This document shows positions 26,161 through 34,606 of a stretch of DNA of 64,000 nucleotides, one piece after another. The position numbers were made by a program, and so were the translations under genes. Under the pieces are notes generated by a model. It saw nothing but the letters and a program-made list of their open reading frames with translations. It made no database searches and was not told the DNA's origin. The stretch is from Streptomyces sp. CBMA291 (GTDB lineage: Bacteria; Actinomycetota; Actinomycetes; Streptomycetales; Streptomycetaceae). The stretch lies in NCBI RefSeq assembly GCF_014596525.1, contig NZ_MSJP01000034.1, positions 62,001-126,000 on the forward strand, in the 5' to 3' direction. How positions within the stretch are numbered: position 1 is the first letter of the stretch; every line of letters starts with the position of its first letter.

Positions 26161-26753
26161 CGCACCGACGCCCTGCACTCGGTGATCGCCGTCCGCGCCT
26201 TCGGGTCGCTGCCCGCGCCGCTGAGCTGGAGCGGCTTGCCGGGCTCCGGGTCGGCGACGTCGAGTCCCTTCTCCCGCAGGCAGCGGGCCAGCCGGACGGC
26301 CTTGTCCTGCGCCGAGGCGTCGGTGTTCTCCTTGCCGCCCGCGCCGAGCAGCCCCTGGCAGCCCGCCAGGGCCTCCTGGGTGCGGGCGTCGCCCTTGGTG
26401 CCCGGCGGCAGCTGGACGTTCTCGTCGCCCGGCGCCGGGTCGGCGATGTCGACGCCCTTCTCCCGCATGCAGCGGGCGAAGGCCACCAGCTGGTCCTGCC
26501 GGGTGCCGCTCGGCGACGCGGAAGCGGAGCCCGGGGAGGCGGTCGGGCCGCCGCCCTTGCTCGCCACGCCCGGCTCGTCCGATCCGCCGCCCGCGCAGGC
26601 CGTGGCGAGCAGGGTGAGCGCCGCCGCCGCGATCGCGCCGCGCACACGGAGGCCACCCCTCCTTCGCCCGTGGCCGTACCCCTGTCGTGCGCCTTGTCCT
26701 CGCGCCGTGTCCATCGCGCCCGTGCCGCCCCTCGTCCTCGTCGCGCCCGCCAT
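26157..26753 (-). CDS. Putative lipoprotein with duplicated two-cysteine module
   Basis: A 198-residue protein starting at ATG 26753 (GAGG about 6 nt upstream). An Arg-rich start, a hydrophobic stretch and ALTLLATAC form a probable lipoprotein signal with lipidated cysteine, followed by a Ser/Gly/Pro linker. The mature part is an internal duplication: LVAFARCMREKGVDIADPAPG and VRLARCLREKGLDVADPEPG, each followed about 25-30 residues later by another Cys (ALAGC and AITEC). This suggests two small disulfide-bonded repeats. It is the first gene of the MacB-type operon and may be the substrate-binding or sensing partner. I do not recognise a named function. Confidence 0.75.
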   Translation of the reverse strand: MAGATRTRGGTGAMDTARGQGARQGYGHGRRRGGLRVRGAIAAAALTLLATACAGGGSDEPGVASKGGGPTASPGSASASPSGTRQDQLVAFARCMREKGVDIADPAPGDENVQLPPGTKGDARTQEALAGCQGLLGAGGKENTDASAQDKAVRLARCLREKGLDVADPEPGKPLQLSGAGSDPKARTAITECRASVR

Positions 26754-26899
26754 GCTCGCTCCTCTCCTCGGACCGTTTTCCGTGGTGACAGATCTACCGA
26801 GGGCGGGGTTGCCGGGCCGTCTCCGGACCCGCATACCTTGGCGAAACATCACGCCGGGTATCACGGAGAGCCGCGGCGGGACGAAAGGACGTGACGCAG

Positions 26900-27553
26900 A
26901 TGCGGGTACTGGTGGCCGAGGACGAGGAGATGCTCGCCGAACTGGTCGCGGAGGGGTTACGCGCCCACGGCATGGCCGTCGACGTGGCCCTCGACGGCGA
27001 CGCGGCCCTCGAACGGCTCACGGTCAACGACTACGACGTGCTCGTCCTCGACCGGGACCTGCCCGAGGTGCACGGCGACGAGGTGTGCCGTCGGGTCGTC
27101 GCCTCCGAGGCGCGTACCCGCATCCTCATGCTGACGGCCGCCGGGCAGACCACCGATCTGGTCGCCGGGCTCGCGCTCGGCGCCGACGACTATCTGGCCA
27201 AGCCCTTCGAGTATCCCGAACTCGTGGCGCGCGTCCAGGCCTTGGCCCGGCGTGCCACCCGGGCGCTGCCGCCGGTCCTCGAACGCGCCGGGATCATCCT
27301 CGACATGCCGCGCCGCCAGGCCTTCCGCGAGGGCCGCTTTCTGCGCCTGTCCCCGAAGGAGTTCGCCGTCCTCGAAGTGCTCCTGTCCGCCGAGGGCGCC
27401 GTCGTCTCCACCGAGGAGCTTCTCGAACGGGCCTGGGACGAGAACGCCGACCCCTTCACCAGTGCCGTACGGATCACCATGAGCAAGCTGCGGGCCAAAC
27501 TCGGCGAGCCACAGCTCATCGAGACCCTGCCCGGCAGCGGCTACCGCATCTGA
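26900..27553 (+). CDS. OmpR/PhoB-family response regulator with in-frame TTA codon
   Basis: A 217-residue DNA-binding response regulator. The receiver domain has acidic residues EDE at 7-9, phospho-acceptor Asp51 in VLVLDRDLP, Thr in MLTAAG and Lys in LAKPFEYPELVARV. A winged helix follows (LSPKEFAVLEVLL, SAVRITMSKLRAKL, IETLPGSGYRI). ATG 26900 has AAAGGA 10 nt upstream. Leu20 is encoded by TTA (26957-26959), which needs the bldA tRNA in Streptomyces. The gene is divergent from the MacB-type operon, its probable target, and runs directly into the histidine kinase gene. Confidence 0.93.
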   Translation: MRVLVAEDEEMLAELVAEGLRAHGMAVDVALDGDAALERLTVNDYDVLVLDRDLPEVHGDEVCRRVVASEARTRILMLTAAGQTTDLVAGLALGADDYLAKPFEYPELVARVQALARRATRALPPVLERAGIILDMPRRQAFREGRFLRLSPKEFAVLEVLLSAEGAVVSTEELLERAWDENADPFTSAVRITMSKLRAKLGEPQLIETLPGSGYRI

Positions 27554-27562
27554 GGGGCACAC

Positions 27563-28840
27563 GTGGACTCGTCGACTCCGACCTCCCCGCGGGCCACCGG
27601 GGACTCACAGGCCCCTCGGACCCGCCGAACCTCACGGTCGATCCCCCAGAGGTCCTTCCGGGGGTTCCTCCGGGGGTTCCTCCGGGGGTTCCTCCGGGGG
27701 TTTCTTCGTGGGTTCCTCCGGCGGGGGCAGAGTTCGTTACGGCTGCGGCTCACCGCCCTCTACAGCGGGCTCTTCTCCGTCACCGGGCTGCTGCTCCTCG
27801 GCCTCACCTACGTGCTCTTCCGCGAGCGGCTGACCGGCACCACCGTCCTCGTCCTCCCCAAGGACGCGCCGTACACGGGCAACCCGCCCACGCTGACGAA
27901 GTCCCAGGTCGCCGCGCTCGCCGACCGGCTCCGCGCCGACGCCCTCGATCAGCTGCTGCTCATGTCGCTGCTCGCGCTGCTCGTCATGCTGGTCGCCTCC
28001 GTCGCCCTCGGCTGGCTGGTCGCAGGGCGCGCCCTGCGGCCCCTGCACACCATCGCCGCCACCGCCCAGCGCCTGTCCGCCGCGAACCTGCACGAGCGGA
28101 TCGGCCTCACCGGGCCCGAGGACGAGCTGAAGAACCTGGCCGACACCTTCGACGCCCTCCTCGACCGGCTGCACGCGGCCTTCGAGGCACAGCGCCGCTT
28201 CGTCGCCAACGCCTCCCACGAGCTGCGCACCCCGCTCGCCGTGCAGCGGGCCGCCATCCAGATCCGGCTCGGCCGGGCCAGGCCCGAGGACCTGCCCAGG
28301 ATCCAGGAGGAGCTGCTCGCCACCAACCGGCGCAGCGAGCGGCTCATCCAAGGGCTGCTCACCCTCGCCACCAGCGACCGGGGGCTCGACCGGCGCGAAC
28401 CGGTCGACCTGGCCCGGATCGCCGCCGAGGCCGTCGGCCAGAACCGGCCCGCGATCCACGCCGCCGGGCTGCGGCTCGACCTCGACCTGCGGCCCGCCCC
28501 GGTGCGCGGCGACCCCGTTCTGCTGCATCAGCTCGTCGTCAACCTCGTGCAGAACGCGGCCCGTTACAACGTGCCCGACGGGGTGATCGAGGTCGCGGTC
28601 GCCGGGCCGCCGGGCGGGCGCGGCGGGGGCGTGCTCGTCGTCCGCAACACCGGGGCGCCCGTGCCGCCCGAGGAGACCGACGGCCTGCTCGAACCCTTCC
28701 GGCGCCTCTCGCGCAGCGGCGACGGCGCCGGGCTCGGCCTGTCGATCGTCCGCTCCATCGCCCAGGCGCACGGCGGCACCGTGACCCTGACCGCCCCACC
28801 GGACGGTGGTCTGTGGGTACGGATCGAGGTGCCGTCGTGA
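27563..28840 (+). CDS. Sensor histidine kinase with RGFL repeats and in-frame TTA codon
   Basis: A 425-residue kinase; GTG 27563 has AGGGG 5 nt upstream and lies 9 nt after the regulator stop. Residues 33-52 are five RGFL units from a 12-bp DNA repeat, ahead of the first membrane helix (LYSGLFSVTGLLLLGLTYVLF). A short extracytoplasmic loop, a second helix, a HAMP domain, the H-box ASHELRTPLAVQ with His219, the N-box LVVNLVQNAARYN and the G-box DGAGLGLSIVRSIAQAHGG follow. Leu59, just before the first helix, is a TTA codon (27737-27739). No usable in-frame start lies between that codon and the first membrane helix, so the codon belongs to the gene. It should phosphorylate the regulator encoded upstream. 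Confidence 0.92.
   Translation: MDSSTPTSPRATGDSQAPRTRRTSRSIPQRSFRGFLRGFLRGFLRGFLRGFLRRGQSSLRLRLTALYSGLFSVTGLLLLGLTYVLFRERLTGTTVLVLPKDAPYTGNPPTLTKSQVAALADRLRADALDQLLLMSLLALLVMLVASVALGWLVAGRALRPLHTIAATAQRLSAANLHERIGLTGPEDELKNLADTFDALLDRLHAAFEAQRRFVANASHELRTPLAVQRAAIQIRLGRARPEDLPRIQEELLATNRRSERLIQGLLTLATSDRGLDRREPVDLARIAAEAVGQNRPAIHAAGLRLDLDLRPAPVRGDPVLLHQLVVNLVQNAARYNVPDGVIEVAVAGPPGGRGGGVLVVRNTGAPVPPEETDGLLEPFRRLSRSGDGAGLGLSIVRSIAQAHGGTVTLTAPPDGGLWVRIEVPS
27659..27718. repeat. Five tandem 12-bp repeats (CGGGGGTTCCTC) in the kinase gene
   Basis: Three perfect copies (27659-27694) are followed by two variants (CGGGGGTTTCTT and CGTGGGTTCCTC). Each encodes RGFL. Copy-number change would keep the reading frame. 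Confidence 0.9.
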
Positions 28841-28950
28841 GCGGCGCGCGGGGCGGAACCCCTGGCACGGGGCTCCCATGGACGGGACTCCCGAGGGCGG
28901 GACTCCCGGGGAATGGGCTCTCCCGACGCGGGCTCCGGCAGGCCGGTTCT

Positions 28951-31038
28951 TCACGGCGCCGGTTTGCCCTTCGCCGCCAGGGCCGCCGCGATCGCCGCCG
29001 CCTTCGCCCCGCCGGGTCCCGGCAGCACCTGGGCGACGGCGGGCGCGTCGCGGTAGGCCTCCGCCTGGAGGGCGAAGAGGCGGGCGTACGAGCCGCCGAG
29101 CCGCATCAGTTCCTCGTGCGTGCCGCGTTCGGCGAGCCGTCCGTCCTCGATCAGGACGATCAGGTCCGCGCGCCGTACGGTGGAGAAGCGGTGCGAGACG
29201 TAGACCGTGGTGCGGCCCGCCGCCAGTTCGCGCAGCCGGGTGAACAGCTCGTGCTCCGCCTCCGCGTCGAGCGCCGACGTCGGCTCGTCGAGGACGAGCA
29301 GTCCGCCCTCCCGCATGAACGCCCGCGCCAGAGCGACCTTCTGCCATTCTCCGCCGGACAGTTCCACGCCCGTGTCGAACCACTTGCCGAGCGCCGTCGC
29401 GTATCCCTGCGGCAGCCGCTCCACGAGACCGGTGGCCCCGGCGCTGTCCGCCGCCGCCTCGACCCGTTCGCGGTCCTCAAGTCCGGGCAGGTCGCCGAGC
29501 CCGATGTTCTCCGCGACCGTCGCCTGGTACGTGACGAAGTCCTGGAACATCGCCGCCACCTGGCCGCGCAGCGCCTCCGGGTCCAGCTCGCGGATGTCGG
29601 TGCCGTCGAGGAGGATGCGGCCGGACTCGGGCTCGTACAGTCGGCAGAGCAGTTTGATCAGGGTGGATTTCCCGGCCCCGTTGCGTCCCACCACCGCGAG
29701 CGTCGCTCCGGCCGGGATCTCCAGGCTGACATCGTCGAGGGCAGGCCGGTCGGCACCCGGGTAGCGGAAGGTCACGTGTTCGAGGACCACATGGCCGCGT
29801 ACCGGGCCGGTCAGCGCGAGACCGCCCGGGGAGGCGGTCGGGACGGCAAGCAGTTCGTACAGTTTGCGCAGGTAGAGGTGGTGCTCGTACATTCCGGAGG
29901 CGCCGCCGAACATGCCTTGGACGGCGGCGGTCACGGCGGTGGCCGCCGAGGTGTAGAGGATGAGGTCGCCCAGACTGAGCCGACCGCGTACGGCCTGCAC
30001 CGCCACGTAGAGATAGGTCAGCGATCCGGCGACGGTGGTCAGCAACGACCAGGCATTGCCGACGAGATGACGGGCCGTCACCACTCCGCGCAGCTTCCGG
30101 TACGCGGCGGCGCCGAGCAGCCGGAAGCGCGCGGTGAGGAACGGCGCGAGCCCGAGGACCTTGACCTCCTTGGCGTACGTGTCGGTGGACACGAGTCGCG
30201 ACAGGTACTCCATCCGGCGTCGGATCGGCGAGGACCACAGTGCCACCTGGAAGCCGCGCATGCCGTAGCGGGCGTCGGCGACGAAGGCGGGCACCGGGGC
30301 GAGCAGCGCCACGAGGGCGACCAGCGGACCGAGCCCGAAGAGCAGCCCCACCATGCTCGCGAAGGTCACCGTGTGCTGGAGCAGCGTGAACGCGCCGCCG
30401 ATCATCATCACCGGCCGGGTCGAGGCCTCCTGCTGCGCCTGCCGGAGCAGGTCGTAGGAGGCGGAGTCCTCGAAGAAGGAGAGCGGCAGCCCTCCCGCGT
30501 GCTCCATGACCTGCGTCTGCACATGCTGTGTGGTGCGTTCCTGGAGCAGTTGCTGCGCGATGCTCCGGACGGCGGTCGCGAGCGCGCCGAGCGCGAACAC
30601 CCCGCACTGCACGGCGGCGAGCAGGACCAGGGCGGCGAGCGTCGTGGTGACCGGCGGATGCCAGGTGAACCCCGGCAGGTCCAGGGCGAGTCCGATCCGG
30701 TCGGGGCGTCCGCCGGTGTGCAGCGCGGCGCCCTTGACCACCGTGTCCACGAGCAGCCGCGCCGTCATCGCCACCGCCGCAGGGACCAGACCGACGAACA
30801 CCGTGGAGAGCGCGAGCGCCACCGTCAGCCTCCGGCTCGTACCCCAGACGAGGGCGAGCACCCGACCGAGACCGGAGACCGTACGGGCGGTGGCGAGCGC
30901 CGCCGCACGCGCCCCGGCCACCGGACCCCGGCGTCCGCGGGGCCGCTCGTCCTCCGGCTCGGGGAAGTCCACGGGCCCGGTCAGTCCGCTGCCGCCGCTG
31001 CTCGCCGCCTCCCTGGAGGCGAACACCATCTGCCGCAT
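28951..31038 (-). CDS. Fused ABC exporter (permease + ATPase), peptide/lipid exporter type
   Basis: A 695-residue half-exporter. The transmembrane domain has about six segments (residues 65-400); the ATPase domain has Walker A GRNGAGKST, signature LSGGEWQKVALARA, Walker B GLLVLDEPTSALD and H-loop VYVSHRFS. The LSGGEWQ variant is common in exporters beside RiPP and lipopeptide genes. There is no C39 peptidase domain. ATG 31038 has GAGGGG 8 nt upstream; the frame further upstream is His/Arg-rich noise. It is divergent from an S9 peptidase gene and lies about 3.6 kb from the JmjC/peptide operon, so a role in exporting that peptide is plausible but unproven. Confidence 0.88.
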   Translation of the reverse strand: MRQMVFASREAASSGGSGLTGPVDFPEPEDERPRGRRGPVAGARAAALATARTVSGLGRVLALVWGTSRRLTVALALSTVFVGLVPAAVAMTARLLVDTVVKGAALHTGGRPDRIGLALDLPGFTWHPPVTTTLAALVLLAAVQCGVFALGALATAVRSIAQQLLQERTTQHVQTQVMEHAGGLPLSFFEDSASYDLLRQAQQEASTRPVMMIGGAFTLLQHTVTFASMVGLLFGLGPLVALVALLAPVPAFVADARYGMRGFQVALWSSPIRRRMEYLSRLVSTDTYAKEVKVLGLAPFLTARFRLLGAAAYRKLRGVVTARHLVGNAWSLLTTVAGSLTYLYVAVQAVRGRLSLGDLILYTSAATAVTAAVQGMFGGASGMYEHHLYLRKLYELLAVPTASPGGLALTGPVRGHVVLEHVTFRYPGADRPALDDVSLEIPAGATLAVVGRNGAGKSTLIKLLCRLYEPESGRILLDGTDIRELDPEALRGQVAAMFQDFVTYQATVAENIGLGDLPGLEDRERVEAAADSAGATGLVERLPQGYATALGKWFDTGVELSGGEWQKVALARAFMREGGLLVLDEPTSALDAEAEHELFTRLRELAAGRTTVYVSHRFSTVRRADLIVLIEDGRLAERGTHEELMRLGGSYARLFALQAEAYRDAPAVAQVLPGPGGAKAAAIAAALAAKGKPAP

Positions 31039-31277
31039 CAGCGGCACCCCTCTCGCTCGTTGTCTCCGACGTCCGCGACGCGCCCGATGTACGCGGTGTG
31101 CGCGGTGTGCGTGATGTGCGCGGTGTCTCCGGTGCGTCCGCCGTACGTGGTGCCTCCGGCGTCCCCGCCGCACCCGGCGTCCCCGCCGCACCAGATGCCC
31201 CTGGCGGACCCTCCGTACCCGGCGTCTCCGCCGCCCCCGTTTCCCCGCCGCTTCCCGACGACAGGACGTGATCCGCG
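31039..31277. other. Low-complexity divergent region between ABC exporter and S9 peptidase
   Basis: The 239 bp contain short repeats of GTGTGCGCG type near 31095-31130 and CCGGCGTCCCCGCCGCAC units near 31150-31195. The promoters of both genes must lie here. No operator stands out. Confidence 0.4.
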
Positions 31278-33260
31278 ATGACCGCGACGCACGGCACTCC
31301 CCCGACGTCCGCGATGCCGCCCCTCATCCCGCGCTCGGTGCTCTTCGGCAACCCGCACCGCATGAGCCCGGCGCTCTCGCCCGACGGCGAGCGGCTCGCC
31401 TTCCTCGCGCCCGCCGCCTCCGGGGTGCTCAACGTGCACGCCGGGCCCTGGCGCGAGCGGGACTTCCGGCCGGTCACCGCCGATGCCGGGCGGGGGGTGC
31501 GCGCCTTCGCCTGGTCCGCCGACGGGCGGCACATCCTCTACGTCCAGGACCGTGACGGCGACGAGAACACGCATCTGTACGCCGTGTCGCCGGACCCGGA
31601 CGGCCCTCCGGCGCGCGACCTCACCCCGTACGAGGGCGTGCAGGCGCGGATCGTGTCGCTCGACCCGCGTCGGCCCGACCGGCTGCTCGTCGGGCTCAAT
31701 CTGCGCGACCCGGCCGTGCACGACGCCTACCGGCTCGACCCGGAGACCGGCTCGATCGAACTCGCCGCCCGGGACGAGGGGTTCAGCCGCTGGGTGGCCG
31801 ACGGCGATCTGCGGGTGCGGGGTGCGCTGCGCCCGCATCCGGACGGTTCGACGAGTCTGCTCGTCCGGGACGTGGAAGGCGCCCCCTGGCGCGAACTGCT
31901 CCGCGCGGAGCCGGAGGACGCGCCCGCGCTGCGCCCCTTCGGCTTCACCGGTGACGGCCGGCACCTGCTGCTGCTCTCCTCCGAGGGCGCGGACACCGCC
32001 CGGCTGCTGCGCGTCGACGCCGTGACCGGTGAGCGGAAGGTGCTGTACGCGGACCCCGTCCACGACGTCGACGGGGTCGGGGTGCATCCCCGTACGGGCG
32101 AGGCGCAGTTCGTGCTCGTCCGACGGGCCCGCAACGACCTGGAGGTGCTGGACCCGGAGCTCGAAGCCGATTTCGCCGCGCTGCGGGCCGAGGCCCCCGG
32201 CGACCTCACCGTCCTCGGGCGCGACCGCGCGGACCGGCACTGGCTGGTCCAGCACAACACCGACGACGCGCCCGCCGGCTACCGCGTCCTGCACCGGGCC
32301 GGGGACGGCGAACCCGCCCGCGCCGAGTACCTGTTCAGTCATCTTCCCGCCCTCGAAGGGCAGCGGCTCGCCCGGGTCGAGCCCTTCCGCTTCACGGCCC
32401 GCGACGGGCTCGCGGTGCACGGTTATCTCACCTTCCCGCCGGGCGCCGGGCGGGACCGGCTGCCGACCGTGCTCTGTGTCCACGGCGGCCCGTGGACCCG
32501 CGACCAGTGGGGCTTCCGCGCCGAGGCGCAGTGGCTGGCGAACCGGGGCTATCTCTGCCTCCAGGTCAACTTCCGGGGCTCGACCGGCTACGGCAAGGAG
32601 TTCACCCGGGCCGGGGACCGCGAGTGGGGCGGCCGGATGCAGGACGACCTCCAGGACGCCGTACGCCACTGTGTCGCCCTGGGCCACACCGATCCCGGCC
32701 GGGTCGCCGTCTACGGCGGCTCGTACGGCGGGTACGCGGCGCTGGCCGGGGCCGCTTTCACTCCCGACGCCTACCGCTGCGCGGTCGCCGTGGCCGCGCC
32801 GTCCTCGCTGCTCACCTTCATCGAGTCGGTGCCCGCGACGTGGGGGCCGATGGCGGCGATGCTGCGCCGCAGGGTCGGCTCGCCGGAGGCGGAGCCGGAG
32901 TTCCTGCGGGCCCGTTCGCCGCTCTTCGCCGCCGACCGGATCCGCATCCCGCTGCTCGTCGGGCAGGGGGCGCGGGATCCCCGGGTGCGGCGCGAGGAGT
33001 CGGAGCAGTTGGTGTCCGCGCTGCGCCGGAGCGGCGTTCCCCATGAGTACCTGCTCTTTCCCGACGAGGGGCACGGATTCGTCCGGCCCCGCAACCGAAT
33101 GGCGTTCTACGCGGCCGCCGAACGCTTCCTCGCGGAACACCTGGGCGGCCGGTACGAGGAGACGGCCGGAACCGAGGGCGGGACCGAGCGCGGGACCGAG
33201 CGCGGGACCGGCCACGGGGCGGACCGCGGTTCCGACCGTGAGGCCGTGCCCGGGGAGTAA
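31278..33260 (+). CDS. S9-family prolyl-oligopeptidase-type serine peptidase
   Basis: A 660-residue cytosolic peptidase. An N-terminal beta-propeller (repeats such as PDGERLAFLAP and SADGRHILYVQD, residues about 30-370) gates the alpha/beta-hydrolase domain. Catalytic residues are Ser482 in GGSYGGY, Asp567 in GARDPRV and His599 in DEGHGF; VLCVHGGPW supplies the oxyanion hole. Members trim short peptides, and some mature RiPP leaders. A C-terminal tail after about residue 625 repeats GTERGT and looks unstructured. It is convergent with the JmjC gene and divergent from the ABC exporter, so it may belong to the same peptide system, or be a general peptidase. Confidence 0.9.
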   Translation: MTATHGTPPTSAMPPLIPRSVLFGNPHRMSPALSPDGERLAFLAPAASGVLNVHAGPWRERDFRPVTADAGRGVRAFAWSADGRHILYVQDRDGDENTHLYAVSPDPDGPPARDLTPYEGVQARIVSLDPRRPDRLLVGLNLRDPAVHDAYRLDPETGSIELAARDEGFSRWVADGDLRVRGALRPHPDGSTSLLVRDVEGAPWRELLRAEPEDAPALRPFGFTGDGRHLLLLSSEGADTARLLRVDAVTGERKVLYADPVHDVDGVGVHPRTGEAQFVLVRRARNDLEVLDPELEADFAALRAEAPGDLTVLGRDRADRHWLVQHNTDDAPAGYRVLHRAGDGEPARAEYLFSHLPALEGQRLARVEPFRFTARDGLAVHGYLTFPPGAGRDRLPTVLCVHGGPWTRDQWGFRAEAQWLANRGYLCLQVNFRGSTGYGKEFTRAGDREWGGRMQDDLQDAVRHCVALGHTDPGRVAVYGGSYGGYAALAGAAFTPDAYRCAVAVAAPSSLLTFIESVPATWGPMAAMLRRRVGSPEAEPEFLRARSPLFAADRIRIPLLVGQGARDPRVRREESEQLVSALRRSGVPHEYLLFPDEGHGFVRPRNRMAFYAAAERFLAEHLGGRYEETAGTEGGTERGTERGTGHGADRGSDREAVPGE

Positions 33261-33343
33261 CGCCGTGGAGCGGGCGGAACTTCCCGGGCACGGCACGGCC
33301 CGCAGGTCGCCTCCCGGCACGGTCTGCGGACCGGCTCGCCGCC

Positions 33344-33368
33344 CGGCCCTCGATGCGGCCGAGGGCCG
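33344..33368. terminator. Bidirectional terminator between S9 peptidase and JmjC genes
   Basis: A perfect 9-bp stem CGGCCCTCG/CGAGGGCCG with a 7-nt loop ends 2 bp before the JmjC stop codon position and suits both convergent genes. Confidence 0.7.
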
Positions 33369-33369
33369 C

Positions 33370-34602
33370 TCACGCGAGGGTGAGCAGTCCTTCCTGGAGC
33401 AGTCTGCGGACCAGGACGAGTCGGCCCTCGACGTCGAGCCGGCCGGTCACGTCCCGCGCCGTGAACGGGCCCCGGGCATCGAGCACGTACCGCAGCTCCG
33501 TCTCGATCCGGGCGGGCAGCCGCACCACCTTGCCGTGGAACTCCAGGTGGAGCCCGGAGTCCTGCGGGGTGAGCGACCACAGCAGCTCGGAGCGGCGCCG
33601 GATCCGGGTGTCGGGGCCGAGGGTGCGCAGCGCCTCCAGGTCGAGCAGGTGCCCGTCCAGGACCGGGCGGCGGCCGACCAGGGCGCGGCTCGCGGCCCGT
33701 TCGACCAGGTCCGCCGGGTTCGCGGTGGCGGCCACGGAGGCGAGGAGTTCCGCCAGGGTGGCGGCGGCCTCGGTCCGCAGCTCCGGGTCGAGCGCGAAGC
33801 CGGGCGGCAGCGCGCCCCGGTAGCGCGGGTCGTCCGCGATCGCCCGGTCCAGGGCGTCCTTCAGTACGGTCGACCAGAGCACCGGCAGGACGCCGAGCGT
33901 GATGTGCAGCGAGGCCTCGTCGTTGGAGGTGGCGTCGTGCACGGTGCCGCGCGGCATGTACATCAGATCGCCGGGCCGCAGGTCGAACTCGCGGACCGGT
34001 GCGCCGGGGCCTTCCTTGGGTCTGCGGTACGGCTGGTTCGCGAGCGGCAGGGTGTCGGGGGACTCGTAGAGCCGCCAGTGCTTCGACCCCCACACCTGGA
34101 GCACGAAGACGTCGTGGGTGTCGTAGTGACTGGTGAGTCCCTGGGCTCCGGCCGGGGTGAGATAGGCGTTCGCCTGGAATCCGGCGCTGAACTCGCCGGA
34201 CAGTGTGCGGCAGAGTCGGCCGAGCGGTTCCCAGCGTTCGTGCAGGAACTTGAAGACGACGGTCGAGCCGCGCCGGTAGAGGTCGTAGAGGACTTCGAGG
34301 CCATTGCTCGGTCCGCCCGGCCCCGAGGCCGCCATTTCCACGAGCGGAATCTCCTGCCCGTTCACGACGACCTTCAGCTCCGAGGAACGCACACTGGAGG
34401 TGGAGAGAATGTGGTCGACATCGTGAAAACTGAGCGAGGCCGCATAGTGGTCCGGGTTCTCCCGGTGGACGACGAGCGGTTTTCGTTCCCAGTACGTGTT
34501 CTTGAACTCGGCTGGGGTGACGGGGGACAGAAGGCTGCCGAGGCCGAGCGAAGGCTGCGCCGCCAGGGGCGCAGCCTTCCACCCGCCGTGGGTCACGGCC
34601 AT
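33370..34602 (-). CDS. JmjC/cupin 2-oxoglutarate-Fe(II) oxygenase, ribosomal-oxygenase (YcfD/RoxA)-like
   Basis: A 410-residue oxygenase. The iron triad is visible: His159 and Asp161 in HYDTHDVFVLQ, and distal His222 in RGTVHDAT. The spacing of about 61 residues matches bacterial ribosomal oxygenases such as E. coli YcfD, which hydroxylates an arginine of ribosomal protein L16. KHWRLYE and YMPRGT fit the cupin strands. A helical dimerisation region and a C-terminal winged-helix-like part (FTARDVTGRLDVEGRLVLVRRLL) follow, as in that family. The start lies 4 nt after the stop of a 48-residue peptide gene and lacks a strong ribosome site, so coupled translation is likely. I infer that the peptide is its substrate, with Asp/Asn beta-hydroxylation the obvious chemistry. 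A general protein hydroxylase is the alternative. Confidence 0.88.
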   Translation of the reverse strand: MAVTHGGWKAAPLAAQPSLGLGSLLSPVTPAEFKNTYWERKPLVVHRENPDHYAASLSFHDVDHILSTSSVRSSELKVVVNGQEIPLVEMAASGPGGPSNGLEVLYDLYRRGSTVVFKFLHERWEPLGRLCRTLSGEFSAGFQANAYLTPAGAQGLTSHYDTHDVFVLQVWGSKHWRLYESPDTLPLANQPYRRPKEGPGAPVREFDLRPGDLMYMPRGTVHDATSNDEASLHITLGVLPVLWSTVLKDALDRAIADDPRYRGALPPGFALDPELRTEAAATLAELLASVAATANPADLVERAASRALVGRRPVLDGHLLDLEALRTLGPDTRIRRRSELLWSLTPQDSGLHLEFHGKVVRLPARIETELRYVLDARGPFTARDVTGRLDVEGRLVLVRRLLQEGLLTLA

Positions 34603-34606
34603 GCGG

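Noticed and set aside
25873-31281. A single plus-strand open frame of 1802 codons
   Set aside because: It lies antisense to the ABC operon and exporter and across the two-component genes in a different frame. Its sequence is biased low-complexity (Arg/Gly/Pro), as expected from the non-coding strand of very GC-rich genes.
31087-31281. A 64-codon Pro-rich frame (begins MYAVCAVCVMCAV) whose stop overlaps the S9 peptidase start as ATGA
   Set aside because: The overlap is suggestive, but there is no ribosome site and the sequence follows directly from simple DNA repeats in the divergent promoter region. I would reconsider if it were conserved.
29477-31534. A minus-strand frame with collagen-like Gly/Thr/Pro triplets
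   Set aside because: It overlaps the exporter gene in another frame and crosses into the S9 gene. The repeats reflect GC-rich simple sequence.
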